Assembly (NCBI GenBank): GCA_949298985.1
Contig: CASFYV010000021.1
Location: forward strand, 248,001-312,000
From: an uncultured bacterium
GTDB taxonomy: Bacteria > Cyanobacteriota > Vampirovibrionia > Gastranaerophilales > Gastranaerophilaceae
Length of the DNA stretch: 64,000 nt
Direction of reading: 5' to 3'
A model generated the notes under the pieces. That model was given only the letters and a program-made list of their open reading frames with translations. It had not been told where the DNA came from and made no database searches. The position numbers and the translations under genes are program-made. Below are positions 34,247 to 42,895 of the stretch, in pieces (position 1 is the first letter of the stretch; each line of letters opens with the position of its first letter).

Positions 34247-34525
34247 CTAGCAATCACAGTCGCAAGTATCATCTTCTCTCTGAGCTTGAGGAGTTCCACA
34301 TAAATCATCACAGAAAGAATCACAAGGATTCCAACCTTCATCATTACCTCTTAAAATATCATCAGTAGATTTTTCTTCAATAGCTTTATTAGGTTTAGAA
34401 ATCCCTTTTACAAAAGTATCTGCAGCTAACATAGAACCAGTTACTGCCATAAATCCAGTTGCTGCTTTTTTAACGATTTGTTGGTTTTTGCCGAATGTTG
34501 TAGCACTAATAGCATTGATTTTCAT
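34247..34525 (-). CDS. Small protein with Cys-rich tail (CxxxC..CDCDC) and FGK motif
   Basis: 92 residues. MKINAISATTFGK opens, a hydrophobic helix (ATGFMAVTGSMLAADTFV) follows, and the last 27 residues hold six cysteines: NPCDSFCDDLCG and DDTCDCDC. AAAGGAAA precedes the start. The tail could bind metal or be a substrate for modification. The stop is nine bases before the acyltransferase start, so the genes are in one operon. Confidence 0.65.
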   Translation of the reverse strand: MKINAISATTFGKNQQIVKKAATGFMAVTGSMLAADTFVKGISKPNKAIEEKSTDDILRGNDEGWNPCDSFCDDLCGTPQAQREDDTCDCDC

Positions 34526-34556
34526 AATTTTCCTTTCTTTCCTTACTTCTTCCTCT

Positions 34557-34784
34557 TTAGGATGGTATCTTCACACTATTTTTAATTTTTAAAATCTTTG
34601 AAACAATTGGGCCCAAAAACATCGTTAACAAACACATCTTCTTGAAACACACCACTGATGTACGAGATATTTGTCTTAAATAATTTGTTTTTGATGGGAC
34701 CTGACGTTGATTTGTTGCCGAACTTAAATCAACAAATTGGAGCCTTGCATTGAAAACAGTATTATTTATACTATGTATATTCAT
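34557..34784 (-). CDS. Small hypothetical protein with FNA motif and C-terminal hydrophobic segment
   Basis: 75 residues (MNIHSINNTVFNARLQFV...). One hydrophobic stretch, MCLLTMFLGPIVSKIL, lies near the C-terminus. The N-terminal pattern MNIHSIN..VFNA matches the motif of neighbouring hypotheticals, which supports it being real. The start could also be four codons upstream. No known domain. Confidence 0.5.
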   Translation of the reverse strand: MNIHSINNTVFNARLQFVDLSSATNQRQVPSKTNYLRQISRTSVVCFKKMCLLTMFLGPIVSKILKIKNSVKIPS

Positions 34785-34861
34785 ATTTCTAAGCATGATT
34801 GTATCATATGTTTTAATTTATAAAACGAAAGTATATACTATTTTCATAAAAATTTACATTT

Positions 34862-35647
34862 TTAATTAAGATTATTTTCTTTTAATTCAACGATTTTATT
34901 AGTCACCATAGTTCCACCTATCAATGAAACAAAAATAATCGGAATACGATAAAGAGATTTCATTTTTTTAGTTAAAGCACTTGAAACTGATAAAAATAAT
35001 AACGGAATTAATGTATCATTTACAAGATATTTCGTAGTATGCTTAAGCCTTTTATCAAATTCTAAATCTTTAGCTATATCAATAGCATCTGCCCCTAACA
35101 TTCCAGAAGTTAAAAATTTCATTTGCGGCATTTCTGTCATACTAGTGTAAAACATATCAACAGTATCTTTATCAGCATATTTATGAATATTATTTTCAAA
35201 ATATTTTTCAAATTTATCCTTATGAGGATTCAGTTTAGATTTTTCAGGTTGTTTAAATTTTGTTTGAGAAAGTAAAAAATCTGCCCCTAAAGCACCTAAA
35301 ATCCCTAAAGCAGTAGTTGAAAAACCTGCTAATAATTCACTTATAATAGAAGAAGTATATTTTATTGGAGCTTCCATTTTCGTCTGGGTAATTTTTTTAG
35401 AAATATTTTCAATAATTTTTTTATAAAGACTATTTTTTACAATTTTTTTCCCTATCATTCTATTTGTTGCAATACCAAGTGCGGCTCCCGATAGAACCAC
35501 ACAATCTTTTATTAAAAATCTTTTTTTATATTTAGGCGTAGCTGCTTCATAGTCTTTATAAGTCTTATATCCGCCCGTTGCCAGAAAAAGACTTGCAGTT
35601 AAAGAAGTTGAGTTCAAGAACTTATCTAAATTTTTAATATTTTTCAT
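34862..35647 (-). CDS. Hypothetical multi-pass membrane protein
   Basis: 261 residues with hydrophobic segments near residues 15-27, 48-63, 108-130 and 213-245, separated by basic and acidic loops. It resembles in style the membrane proteins at 50263, 54754 and 56381 (Ala/Gly-rich segments, charged linkers) but lacks the F-K-A/G motif. It is divergent from the ABC permease at 35714. The function is unknown. Confidence 0.6.
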   Translation of the reverse strand: MKNIKNLDKFLNSTSLTASLFLATGGYKTYKDYEAATPKYKKRFLIKDCVVLSGAALGIATNRMIGKKIVKNSLYKKIIENISKKITQTKMEAPIKYTSSIISELLAGFSTTALGILGALGADFLLSQTKFKQPEKSKLNPHKDKFEKYFENNIHKYADKDTVDMFYTSMTEMPQMKFLTSGMLGADAIDIAKDLEFDKRLKHTTKYLVNDTLIPLLFLSVSSALTKKMKSLYRIPIIFVSLIGGTMVTNKIVELKENNLN

Positions 35648-35701
35648 AACGATACACGATAATAAAAAAATTTACTGCTATCATAAAACCTTTTAATATA
35701 T

Positions 35702-35713
35702 TAAAATAGATTT
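35702..35713 (+). promoter_or_regulatory. Leaderless-type -10 of the MalG-type permease
   Basis: TAAAAT at 35702-35707, then AGATTT and ATG 35714. No Shine-Dalgarno sequence. Confidence 0.5.
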
Positions 35714-36517
35714 ATGAAAAAATTTGCTATTTACTTAATACTTATTTTATTGGGCTTAAGCATGCTAATTCCTTTTTTAGTAATGTTTTTAATATCACTA
35801 AGCGGAGATAATCACATTTTCAATAATTCTAACATAAACCTATCATTTTGTACTTACAAAAACGTATTCAAATCAATTCCTATTTTTCAATATTTTTTAA
35901 ACAGCCTTATAGTAGCCTTATTTACTACCATAGGCCAAGTAATAATTTCAACTCTTGCCGGTTACGGATTTGCAAGAACTCAATTCAAAGGACGAGATTT
36001 AATTTTCTTTATAATAATTTTAACAATGATGATACCACCACAAGTAAATATAGTACCTTTATTTTATCTAATGAGTAAATTAGGCTGGATAAATTCATAC
36101 CAAGCATTAATAATCCCGGGAATATTCGGTGGATTTGGGGTTTATATGCTAAGACAATATTTTTTAAATTTTTCAAAAGAAATCGAAGATGCTTCAAAAC
36201 TTGACGGATGTAATACTTTCCAAACTTTCTATAAAATTGCTTTACCGACAGCCATGCCAGCTATTACAACACTTAGCATTTTCACTTTTGTAACGACTTG
36301 GAATAGTTTTATGTGGCCTTTAATTGTTACAAATTCTGATAATATGAGAACTTTAACAGTCGATCTTACTATTTTTAAAAGTTCATTTCGAGAAATCACA
36401 ATGTGGGGAGAATTAATGGCAGCATCTTTTATATGCACAATTCCAATTATTATAATTTTTTGTATAGGTAAAAAATATTTAATTAATAATCCAATGAATG
36501 GAGCATTAAAGGAATAA
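35714..36517 (+). CDS. ABC sugar transporter permease, MalG/UgpE type
   Basis: A 267-residue inner-membrane protein with six predicted helices and the EAA loop EDASKLDGCNTFQTFYKIALP. GYGFARTQFKGRD and NSFMWPL are typical of the CUT1 MalG side. It would pair with the MalF-type permease at 6618, whose promoter has the same leaderless form. No binding protein or ATPase is nearby. It is convergent with the P-loop protein, 2 bp apart. Confidence 0.85.
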   Translation: MKKFAIYLILILLGLSMLIPFLVMFLISLSGDNHIFNNSNINLSFCTYKNVFKSIPIFQYFLNSLIVALFTTIGQVIISTLAGYGFARTQFKGRDLIFFIIILTMMIPPQVNIVPLFYLMSKLGWINSYQALIIPGIFGGFGVYMLRQYFLNFSKEIEDASKLDGCNTFQTFYKIALPTAMPAITTLSIFTFVTTWNSFMWPLIVTNSDNMRTLTVDLTIFKSSFREITMWGELMAASFICTIPIIIIFCIGKKYLINNPMNGALKE

Positions 36518-36519
36518 TA

Positions 36520-37209
36520 CTACCAAAAAGCTTTAGGCATCATTCTTTTATAAGTCCAAACTTCTGTATTATCAAAAGTTAAATCAAAATTTGATGCCAA
36601 TTTTTCATCAACCCCAATAGCACGAATTGGAATATTAACAATTTCACAGGCTTTTTTTAATTTTTGATATCCGTTAATAATATCATCGACTTGAGTATCA
36701 TCTCCAAAGTGAGTATTAGAAATAAATCCGGAAAACTTTTTCCAATCACGTTTTTCAATACCTTCAGAAAAGGTAACATATTCAACAATATTATCAACCG
36801 TAGAAGTTTCAAACTTCGCAGTATTAACAACAAGATAAATTTGTAAATTTTCTTCTTTATCAATGCCGTTTAAGATATCCAAAATATCCAATCCCCCAGC
36901 CCCATAACCAACATCAATAATAATATCGCCAATATTTGCAAGACAATTAGTTTGAGCAGAAGTAACATAACTCGCAGCTTCTCCTAACCCAAAATTATCA
37001 GGCTGAGTAATTACATTTATTCCCATATCCTCTAAATCTTTAATAATAGGTCTTAAAGTATAAGCTGGTTCAACAGTATCTAAATCAACCAATGTAATAT
37101 TCTTTTTCATTGCTGCATACTGCCTAGCACGATTTATTGATGTTTCGGATTTTCCACTAGCATAAGCACCTGCATAAACTTCTACAACTCTCAAAATTTT
37201 ACTCCTCAA
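36520..37209 (-). CDS. P-loop ATPase of the ParA/CobQ type
   Basis: 229 residues. The Walker A region is GAYASGKSETS, with LVDLDTVEPAY as the switch-like segment and IIIDVGYGAGG as Walker B; YLVVNTAKFETS follows. This resembles small MinD/CobQ-like NTPases. It overlaps aroB by 11 bp, but a role in the shikimate pathway is not expected; the linkage may be for expression only. Confidence 0.65.
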   Translation of the reverse strand: MRSKILRVVEVYAGAYASGKSETSINRARQYAAMKKNITLVDLDTVEPAYTLRPIIKDLEDMGINVITQPDNFGLGEAASYVTSAQTNCLANIGDIIIDVGYGAGGLDILDILNGIDKEENLQIYLVVNTAKFETSTVDNIVEYVTFSEGIEKRDWKKFSGFISNTHFGDDTQVDDIINGYQKLKKACEIVNIPIRAIGVDEKLASNFDLTFDNTEVWTYKRMMPKAFW

Positions 37210-38281
37210 ACATATATTCTACTTCTATTGGACTTAATTTTATTTCCTTTACAATTTTTTTATCAGAAGGAACAATAAATGTTATTTTATCCCCGGAAGC
37301 TTTTTTATCTTTCTTCATAATCTCAATAATTTTATCCGTTGAATATTTTTTATTTAAACGTTTAAAACCATATTTTTCAAGTAGCTCAATTGATAATCTA
37401 TAATAAGAATAACTAATATACTCTTTTTTATAAGCCCAATCAATTATAAAAAACATACCATAAACTACAGCTTCACCATGTGTATATTTTTTATATCTGG
37501 TAATAGTTTCCAATGCGTGAGCGAAAGTATGCCCAAAATTCAATATTTTTCTTAAATTACCTTCTTTTTCATCTTGATTAACAACCGCAATTTTTAGATT
37601 TAGACAATATTCAATCATTCTAATAAGAGTAATCGCTTCTCTTTGAAATATTTTTTCACAACTCAAAGTAAGAAATTCAAATAAATAAAGCGGAATTTTA
37701 TAGCCACAACTATTTTCAATAAAAGCATACTTTAAAATTTCACCTAAACCTGATCTAAATTGTCTATTATCAAGAGTATTCAAAAAATTAATATTAATAA
37801 ACACAGCTTTAGGTTGATAAAAAGTTCCAATAATATTTTTAGCCTCATCTAAATCAATAGCAGTTTTTCCCCCCACAGAAGAATCAACCATTGAAAGAAG
37901 AGTAGTCGGAACTTGTATAAAATCTATACCTCTCATATAAGTAGAAGCCACAAAACCTGTTAAATCACCAACAACACCACCACCTATCGCAATCAAAATA
38001 TCTTTTCTTGTAAGCCCCAATTGAATTGCTTTTTGAACTATCTTTAAATAATTTTTAATATTCTTTTCTTTTTCACCATCTTTAAGAATAAAAATTTCAT
38101 TTTCATCAAAGCCAAAATCTTTTTGATACAAATCATACACTTTTTTAGAAATTATAATCAATTTCTTTTTATTGGCAGTATAAGATGCAATTTCTTGCTT
38201 AAGCTTATCAAAAGAAGAATCCGAAATCTCGATTGGATAATATTTATCTTCCGCTATTTGAACTTTAAGAGTTTGTCGCAT
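37199..38281 (-). CDS. aroB: 3-dehydroquinate synthase
   Basis: A 360-residue NAD- and zinc-dependent enzyme of the shikimate pathway. NAD-binding GGGVVGDLTGFVASTYMRG and PTTLLSMVDSSVGGKTA, substrate/metal sites in RSGLGEILKYAFI, LNFGHTFAHALE and YTHGEAVVYGM are intact. It overlaps aroK by 17 bp in an aroC-aroK-aroB operon. Confidence 0.95.
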   Translation of the reverse strand: MRQTLKVQIAEDKYYPIEISDSSFDKLKQEIASYTANKKKLIIISKKVYDLYQKDFGFDENEIFILKDGEKEKNIKNYLKIVQKAIQLGLTRKDILIAIGGGVVGDLTGFVASTYMRGIDFIQVPTTLLSMVDSSVGGKTAIDLDEAKNIIGTFYQPKAVFININFLNTLDNRQFRSGLGEILKYAFIENSCGYKIPLYLFEFLTLSCEKIFQREAITLIRMIEYCLNLKIAVVNQDEKEGNLRKILNFGHTFAHALETITRYKKYTHGEAVVYGMFFIIDWAYKKEYISYSYYRLSIELLEKYGFKRLNKKYSTDKIIEIMKKDKKASGDKITFIVPSDKKIVKEIKLSPIEVEYMFEE

Positions 38282-38780
38282 CTATTATAATCCTTATAAT
38301 TTCATCTTCACTATATTTTGTTGTATCAATAGTATAATGAGCTTTTTTATAATTATTTTCTCTCTTAATCAAAAGATTCTTTAAAACATCTTTAGGATTT
38401 TTATTTTGTAATAGTGGTCTGGTAGAATCTTTTGCTATTCTATAATATAGTACATCAAGGTCAGATTTCAAATAAAAAACTTTACCGAAATTTAATAAAG
38501 TCGCTCTATTATCAGGATTTTCAAACGCCCCACCACCTACGGAAATAATTTTACCAAATCCCGTACAAACCATTTTTATAGTATCATACTCAAGTTTTCT
38601 AAAATAATCTTCTGAATATTGTTCAAAAATCTTGCTTATTGTCATACCTTGAGTTTTTTCAATGACACTATCAGTATCAATTAAAATATAATTCTCTAAA
38701 TGATTATTAAGCAAAGTTCCAATAGTAGACTTACCGCTAGCAGGCATACCTACAAGAATAATATTACAACATTGCCTCAT
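38265..38780 (-). CDS. aroK: Shikimate kinase
   Basis: A 171-residue P-loop kinase: GMPASGKSTIG (Walker A), DTDSVIE (substrate/Mg site), RKLEYD and VGGGAF (substrate), STRPLL (lid). It phosphorylates shikimate. It overlaps aroC by 17 bp and aroB by 17 bp. Confidence 0.95.
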   Translation of the reverse strand: MRQCCNIILVGMPASGKSTIGTLLNNHLENYILIDTDSVIEKTQGMTISKIFEQYSEDYFRKLEYDTIKMVCTGFGKIISVGGGAFENPDNRATLLNFGKVFYLKSDLDVLYYRIAKDSTRPLLQNKNPKDVLKNLLIKRENNYKKAHYTIDTTKYSEDEIIRIIIDATNS

Positions 38781-39933
38781 AATGAGCCTTCATTTCTACA
38801 AAATTATCACCACCAAGTTTAGAAAGAAGTTCGTCAACTAAAATAATAGCAACTCTTGCTTCTGCTACAACCGCACAAGCAGGAACAGCACAAGTATCAG
38901 ATCTTTCAAAATGAGCCGACGCAGGTTGCATATCTTTAATATCAACCGTAGCTAAAGCTTTTCTCATAGTAGGAATCGCCTTCATCGTTCCCTTAATAAC
39001 CAAAGCTTCACCGTTAGTCATACCACCTTCCAAACCACCGGCATTATTTGTTTGTCTATAAATAGTTTTATTTTTAACAAAAACTTCATCATGCATTTGT
39101 GAACCTTTTAAAGATGCAGCATCAACCCCTGCACCAATTTCAACAGCTTTCACCGCCGGAATACTCATAACAGCTTGAGCCAATCTTCCATCAAGTGCTC
39201 TGTCCCAATGTACATAAGAACCTAATCCAACCGGAAGATTACCAAATATTACCTCAAATTTTCCACCTAAAGTATCTCCGGCCTGAGAAGCCTCATCAAT
39301 TGCATTTCTCATTCTATCAGCTGTCAAATCATCTGCACATCTAACATCTGATTTTTCAGCCTTTTCTTTTATCAAAGTATAAGTCTTAGGATAAAAATCC
39401 AATTTCACGTTCCCAATTTGAATGACATGCGAAAACCCCATAATTCCAAATTCTTTCAAAATCTGTTTTGCAATCGAACCAACTGCAACTTCAATCGCTG
39501 TTTTTCTGGCACTTGAACGTTCTAAAACATCTCTCAAATCAGTAAAATTATATTTTTTAAACCCTGCATAATCAGCATGTCCCGGACGAACTTTTGTAAA
39601 AGATTTTTCCCCTATCTTTTTCAAAGTTTCTTGAACAGGATACTCTTGATACTCTGTATTCATAACATCCTGCCAATTTTCAAAATCTTTATTTTTAATT
39701 TCAAGACAAATCGGAGCTCCTGTTGATTTGCCAAATCTAACTCCAGACTTTATTTCAACAGTATCTTTTTCTATTTTCATTCTTCCGCCACGGCCATAGC
39801 CAACCTGACGTCTTGCAAGATCTTCATTTATTACAGAAACCTTAATCCTTATTCCCGCAGGAACTCCTTCTATAATAGCATTTAAGCACTTTCCGTGACT
39901 TTCTCCAGATGTTAAAAATCTAAATTTATCCAT
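38764..39933 (-). CDS. aroC: Chorismate synthase
   Basis: A 389-residue FMN-dependent enzyme giving chorismate. SGESHGKCL and RRQVGYGRGGRM are at the N-terminus, RPGHADYAGFKKY and RSSARKTA in the middle, and NNAGGLEGGMTNGEAL plus RSDTCAVPA near the end. It heads the aro operon and is preceded by a terminator and by TATAAT seven bases before the ATG. Confidence 0.95.
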   Translation of the reverse strand: MDKFRFLTSGESHGKCLNAIIEGVPAGIRIKVSVINEDLARRQVGYGRGGRMKIEKDTVEIKSGVRFGKSTGAPICLEIKNKDFENWQDVMNTEYQEYPVQETLKKIGEKSFTKVRPGHADYAGFKKYNFTDLRDVLERSSARKTAIEVAVGSIAKQILKEFGIMGFSHVIQIGNVKLDFYPKTYTLIKEKAEKSDVRCADDLTADRMRNAIDEASQAGDTLGGKFEVIFGNLPVGLGSYVHWDRALDGRLAQAVMSIPAVKAVEIGAGVDAASLKGSQMHDEVFVKNKTIYRQTNNAGGLEGGMTNGEALVIKGTMKAIPTMRKALATVDIKDMQPASAHFERSDTCAVPACAVVAEARVAIILVDELLSKLGGDNFVEMKAHYEAML

Positions 39934-39951
39934 AATTAGTATTATATAACA
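39934..39951 (-). promoter_or_regulatory. Near-leaderless promoter of the aro operon
   Basis: TATAAT at 39946-39941 (minus strand) is followed by seven bases and the aroC ATG. The preceding terminator stem overlaps the -35 region. Confidence 0.5.
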
Positions 39952-39979
39952 AAAAATCGCCTGATAAACAGGCGATTTT
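39951..39979 (-). terminator. Terminator between the secreted-protein gene and aroC
   Basis: AAAATCGCCTG and CAGGCGATTTT form an 11-bp stem with a five-base loop; a T run follows on the minus strand. Confidence 0.9.
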
Positions 39980-39986
39980 AAATTTC

Positions 39987-40301
39987 TTATAAATCTGTAT
40001 AATGCGGAGACATTTTAATATCGTGATGATATCTTTCTTCACTGTCTACAGCAGGATCTATATAAGAATAACAATTCTTCAAAAATCTAACAAACTTATT
40101 ATGTTTTTTTTCATACAAAGGCTCACAAGGTTTACCTTCTATACGATTTTTCTGAATCATAACCTGTTCAGCAGTAACTTCTGAATATCCATAATTAATT
40201 AAATACTCAGGACTTGTTGCCTCTTGAGGTGTTATATCTGCCTTTACAGAAATACATACTAGCGAAACTAAAGCTAAAGTTAATAATAATCTTCTTTTCA
40301 T
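39987..40301 (-). CDS. Small exported hypothetical protein
   Basis: 104 residues with a signal peptide (MKRRLLLTLALVSLVCISVKAD). The mature part is polar with TPQEATSPEYLINYGYSEVTAEQV and ends DIKMSPHYTDL; no cysteine pair or known domain. ATG 40301 follows GTGAGAAG. It has its own terminator and lies just downstream of ispG on the same strand only in the reverse direction of transcription, so it is transcribed independently. Confidence 0.6.
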   Translation of the reverse strand: MKRRLLLTLALVSLVCISVKADITPQEATSPEYLINYGYSEVTAEQVMIQKNRIEGKPCEPLYEKKHNKFVRFLKNCYSYIDPAVDSEERYHHDIKMSPHYTDL

Positions 40302-40324
40302 AAAACTTCTCACATCACTCATTC

Positions 40325-41386
40325 TTATTTACTACTATATGATTCCATTATAATCTTTTCTAAAGAATTAATCAAGTCAGCCTCAGGAACTCTTGCAATA
40401 ATTTCACCTTTTTTAAAAATATACCCTTCTTTAATGGCTCCAGCTATTCCAAAATCAGCATGTCTTGCTTCGCCTGGTCCATTTACAGGACAACCCATAA
40501 CAGCAATTGTTATTGGTAAATCCATATTCTGAAATCTTTCTTCAACTTTCTTAGCTAAACCGATTAAATCAATCTGAGTTCTTCCGCAAGTAGGACAAGA
40601 AACAAAGTTAATACCCTTCTTTCTTAAACCTAAAGATTTTAATATCCCAAACCCGGCATGAACCTCTTCTACAGGTTTTTCAGTCAAAGAAACTCTTATA
40701 GTATCCCCAATTCCTTCACTTAACAAAGTTCCTAAACCAACAGAAGATTTTATTAACCCCATTTTTAAAGTTCCTGCTTCAGTTACTCCCAAATGAAGAG
40801 GATAATCAACCTTTTTTGCAATACTTCTATAAGCTTCTATAGTCGTCATAACATCAGAAGACTTTAAAGAAACTTTTGTATCATAAAAATTTAAATCTTC
40901 CAAAATTTCAATATGCCTTAGAGCACTCATAACCATTTTTTCAGACAATGGCAAATCCATTTGCTCAAATTCTTTTTCTAAAGATCCACCATTAATACCA
41001 ATTCTAATAGGAACATTATGAGATTTAGCTGCTTCTACAACCTTTACTGTATGTTCTCTTTTCCCAATGTTCCCGGGATTAATTCTAAGTGCGTGGATTC
41101 CATTTTCTATACAAGTAAGTGCCAGACGATAATCAAAATGAATATCCGCAACTAATGGAACTGGAGATTTTTTTACAATATCTTTTATAGCACTAGCTGC
41201 ATCCTTATTTAAAACAGCAAGTCGAACAATCTCACATCCTGCGGCTGCCAATTCGCCAATTTGATCTAATGTTGCAGCAACATCTCTTGTATCTGTATTA
41301 CACATAGATTGCACTGAAATTGGAGCATCTCCGCCTATCTTTATATTTCCTATTGAAATTTGTCTTGATTTTCTTCTCTCTATCAT
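40325..41386 (-). CDS. ispG: 4-hydroxy-3-methylbut-2-enyl-diphosphate synthase
   Basis: A 353-residue iron-sulfur enzyme of the MEP isoprenoid pathway. The TIM-barrel half starts PISVQSMCNTDTRD, and the 4Fe-4S ligands are the cysteines in FVSCPTCGRT and MGCPVNGPGEA. It lies 15 bp downstream of the phosphoesterase gene. The next enzyme, ispH, is encoded at 44547. Confidence 0.95.
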   Translation of the reverse strand: MIERRKSRQISIGNIKIGGDAPISVQSMCNTDTRDVAATLDQIGELAAAGCEIVRLAVLNKDAASAIKDIVKKSPVPLVADIHFDYRLALTCIENGIHALRINPGNIGKREHTVKVVEAAKSHNVPIRIGINGGSLEKEFEQMDLPLSEKMVMSALRHIEILEDLNFYDTKVSLKSSDVMTTIEAYRSIAKKVDYPLHLGVTEAGTLKMGLIKSSVGLGTLLSEGIGDTIRVSLTEKPVEEVHAGFGILKSLGLRKKGINFVSCPTCGRTQIDLIGLAKKVEERFQNMDLPITIAVMGCPVNGPGEARHADFGIAGAIKEGYIFKKGEIIARVPEADLINSLEKIIMESYSSK

Positions 41387-41401
41387 AATTAACTCTTTCT
41401 A

Positions 41402-42145
41402 CTAAAAATGTCTTTCTTTGGGATCTAAAAGCATTCCTGCAAGCTTATCGGCCCCTATAAACTCTCTTTTTTTCATTTTTCTTGAAGCTCTTTCTTTATC
41501 ATATTCTACAAATTGATGCTCGAATACACACTGACCATTTTCTACCGTTATTATCAAATAACAAGCCTTAGATTCAGGAGTAAAAGGCCTTCCGATACTT
41601 CCGACATTAACAACGGTTTGTCTTGTAGAAGTTTGAAATCCGCAAGGAATATGAGTATGTCCGCATAAAATTACATCGGCTTTTACGTTTAATAACATTC
41701 TTTCAACTTCTTGCAAAGGAGTGTCCGGTAAAATATCTTCATTATTTTTCCTTGGAGAACCATGCACCAAAAGAAATTTTACTCCTCCTTCAACAACCTC
41801 AAGTTGAATCGGCAAATTCTTTAAAAAATCTTTTTCTACAGGATTCAATATTTCCACATCATTTTTTAAAGCCTCTGCCATAATAGGAGCTTTTTCTTTT
41901 AATCCTTCATATAACTCATCTGTGTAAGTTGCAATCATCAAATCCGTATTACCTTGAATCATTTTAAACACAGGATTGTCTTTTCTTTTCATAAAATATT
42001 CAACAGCATCAGAAGGCTCTGGCCCTGCCATTGCATAATCTCCAAGAATAAAAATCTTGTTACAACTCTTCTTAGAAATATCATCCATTACAGCCTCAAT
42101 AGCTTCCATATTTCCATGTATATCAGAAATTACGGCAATTTTCAT
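41402..42145 (-). CDS. YfcE/MJ0936-like metallophosphoesterase
   Basis: 247 residues with the calcineurin-like metal motifs in order: DIHGN, GDYAMAGPEP, GNTD, VHGSPR and CGHTHIP, then NVGSIGRP. Such proteins hydrolyse phosphodiesters or phosphomonoesters; the substrate is unknown. AAGGGGAT precedes the ATG. It is probably co-transcribed with ispG. Confidence 0.85.
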   Translation of the reverse strand: MKIAVISDIHGNMEAIEAVMDDISKKSCNKIFILGDYAMAGPEPSDAVEYFMKRKDNPVFKMIQGNTDLMIATYTDELYEGLKEKAPIMAEALKNDVEILNPVEKDFLKNLPIQLEVVEGGVKFLLVHGSPRKNNEDILPDTPLQEVERMLLNVKADVILCGHTHIPCGFQTSTRQTVVNVGSIGRPFTPESKACYLIITVENGQCVFEHQFVEYDKERASRKMKKREFIGADKLAGMLLDPKERHF

Positions 42146-42167
42146 ATATTATATCCCCTTAAAAACT

Positions 42168-42323
42168 CTATTTTTTCTCAATCTTTCGAATTCTTACTTC
42201 ATTATTTTCAAGATAAATTTCTACCTTGTCCATAACAGGATTAATCCTCAATCCATCTATTATCGCTTTTGGAATTACTACACCCCAACTATTACCAACC
42301 TGTATCATTCTTTTTTCTATCAT
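42168..42323 (-). CDS. AbrB/MazE-like regulator of cassette D
   Basis: 51 residues: MIEKRMIQVGNSWGVVIPKAI then LRINPVMDKVEIYLENNEVRI. The SpoVT/AbrB fold is clear. From residue 10 on it is almost identical to the regulator at 42648, but residues 5-9 differ (RMIQV versus KLRNI). The start at 42323 is set by homology to the copy. It is divergent from the 62-residue gene at 42420. Confidence 0.8.
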   Translation of the reverse strand: MIEKRMIQVGNSWGVVIPKAIIDGLRINPVMDKVEIYLENNEVRIRKIEKK

Positions 42324-42419
42324 ATTATAACTCCAATTATAATATGGATTATAACATGCACCTCTTGGCATTCGGTACGGACATGTGTTAATACATGAGT
42401 ACTAACAAGGGGGCAAAAT
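42324..42419 (+). promoter_or_regulatory. Promoter and operator of cassette D
   Basis: TTGGCA at 42365-42370 and TTAATA 17 bp later, overlapped by the inverted repeat CATGT-GTTAAT-ACATG. AAGGGGG precedes the ATG. The inverted repeat differs from that of cassette E. Confidence 0.55.
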
Positions 42420-42608
42420 ATGAATGAAGAAAAAATAAAAGAATGCAATCAAATTATTAATATGTTCGAAACAACTTTTTACGCGCTAAAATGGCAAACA
42501 AGAGAAGATTACAATTGGAAATTTGGTGCAATTGTTTCTGAATATGAATATATCCTAAAAAAATTAAAAGAATTCTGTTATAACAATATAGGATGTATTG
42601 AAGAGTAA
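42420..42608 (+). CDS. 62-residue helical protein, copy 1 (cassette D)
   Basis: An acidic, helical protein with tryptophan, tyrosine and three cysteines (KECNQIINMFETTFYALKW, YEYILKKLKEFCYNN). The protein is identical to that at 42896, although the genes differ at eight positions, all synonymous. It is controlled by a divergent AbrB-like gene. No known family; its conservation shows that the protein itself is selected. Confidence 0.75.
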   Translation: MNEEKIKECNQIINMFETTFYALKWQTREDYNWKFGAIVSEYEYILKKLKEFCYNNIGCIEE

Positions 42609-42624
42609 TAATAAATTAATTTTC

Positions 42625-42639
42625 GTGCAAAAATTGCAC
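42625..42639. terminator. Small hairpin between convergent cassette genes
   Basis: GTGCAA-AAA-TTGCAC lies midway between the ends of cassettes D and E. It resembles the stem of the REP-like hairpins but lacks the GTAG head. Confidence 0.55.
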
Positions 42640-42647
42640 CAAAATTA

Positions 42648-42803
42648 TTATTTCTTTTCTACTTTTCGGATCCTTACTTCGTTATTCTCAAGGTAAATTT
42701 CTACCTTGTCCATAACAGGATTAATCCTTAATCCGTCTAAAATAGCTTTTGGGATTATTACTCCCCAGCTATTGCCTATATTTCTTAATTTTTTCTCAAT
42801 CAT
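42648..42803 (-). CDS. AbrB/MazE-like regulator of cassette E
   Basis: 51 residues, MIEKKLRNIGNSWGVIIPKAI then the same C-terminal half as the cassette D regulator. The differences concentrate in the N-terminal part, which in this fold contacts DNA. It is divergent from the second copy of the 62-residue gene. Confidence 0.8.
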   Translation of the reverse strand: MIEKKLRNIGNSWGVIIPKAILDGLRINPVMDKVEIYLENNEVRIRKVEKK

Positions 42804-42895
42804 TAAAACCTCTCGACTAGATTATAACAAAACAATGTTGACATTTTGTTGCTACTTTTGTTACTATTTTTGTAGTAACAATAAAGGAGAAAAAT
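42804..42895 (+). promoter_or_regulatory. Promoter and operator of cassette E
   Basis: TTGACA at 42838-42843 and TACTAT at 42862-42867 (18-bp spacer). GTTACTA-TTTTTG-TAGTAAC (42860-42879) is a perfect 7-bp inverted repeat centred on the -10. AAAGGAG precedes the ATG. Repression by promoter occlusion is the likely mode. Confidence 0.65.
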
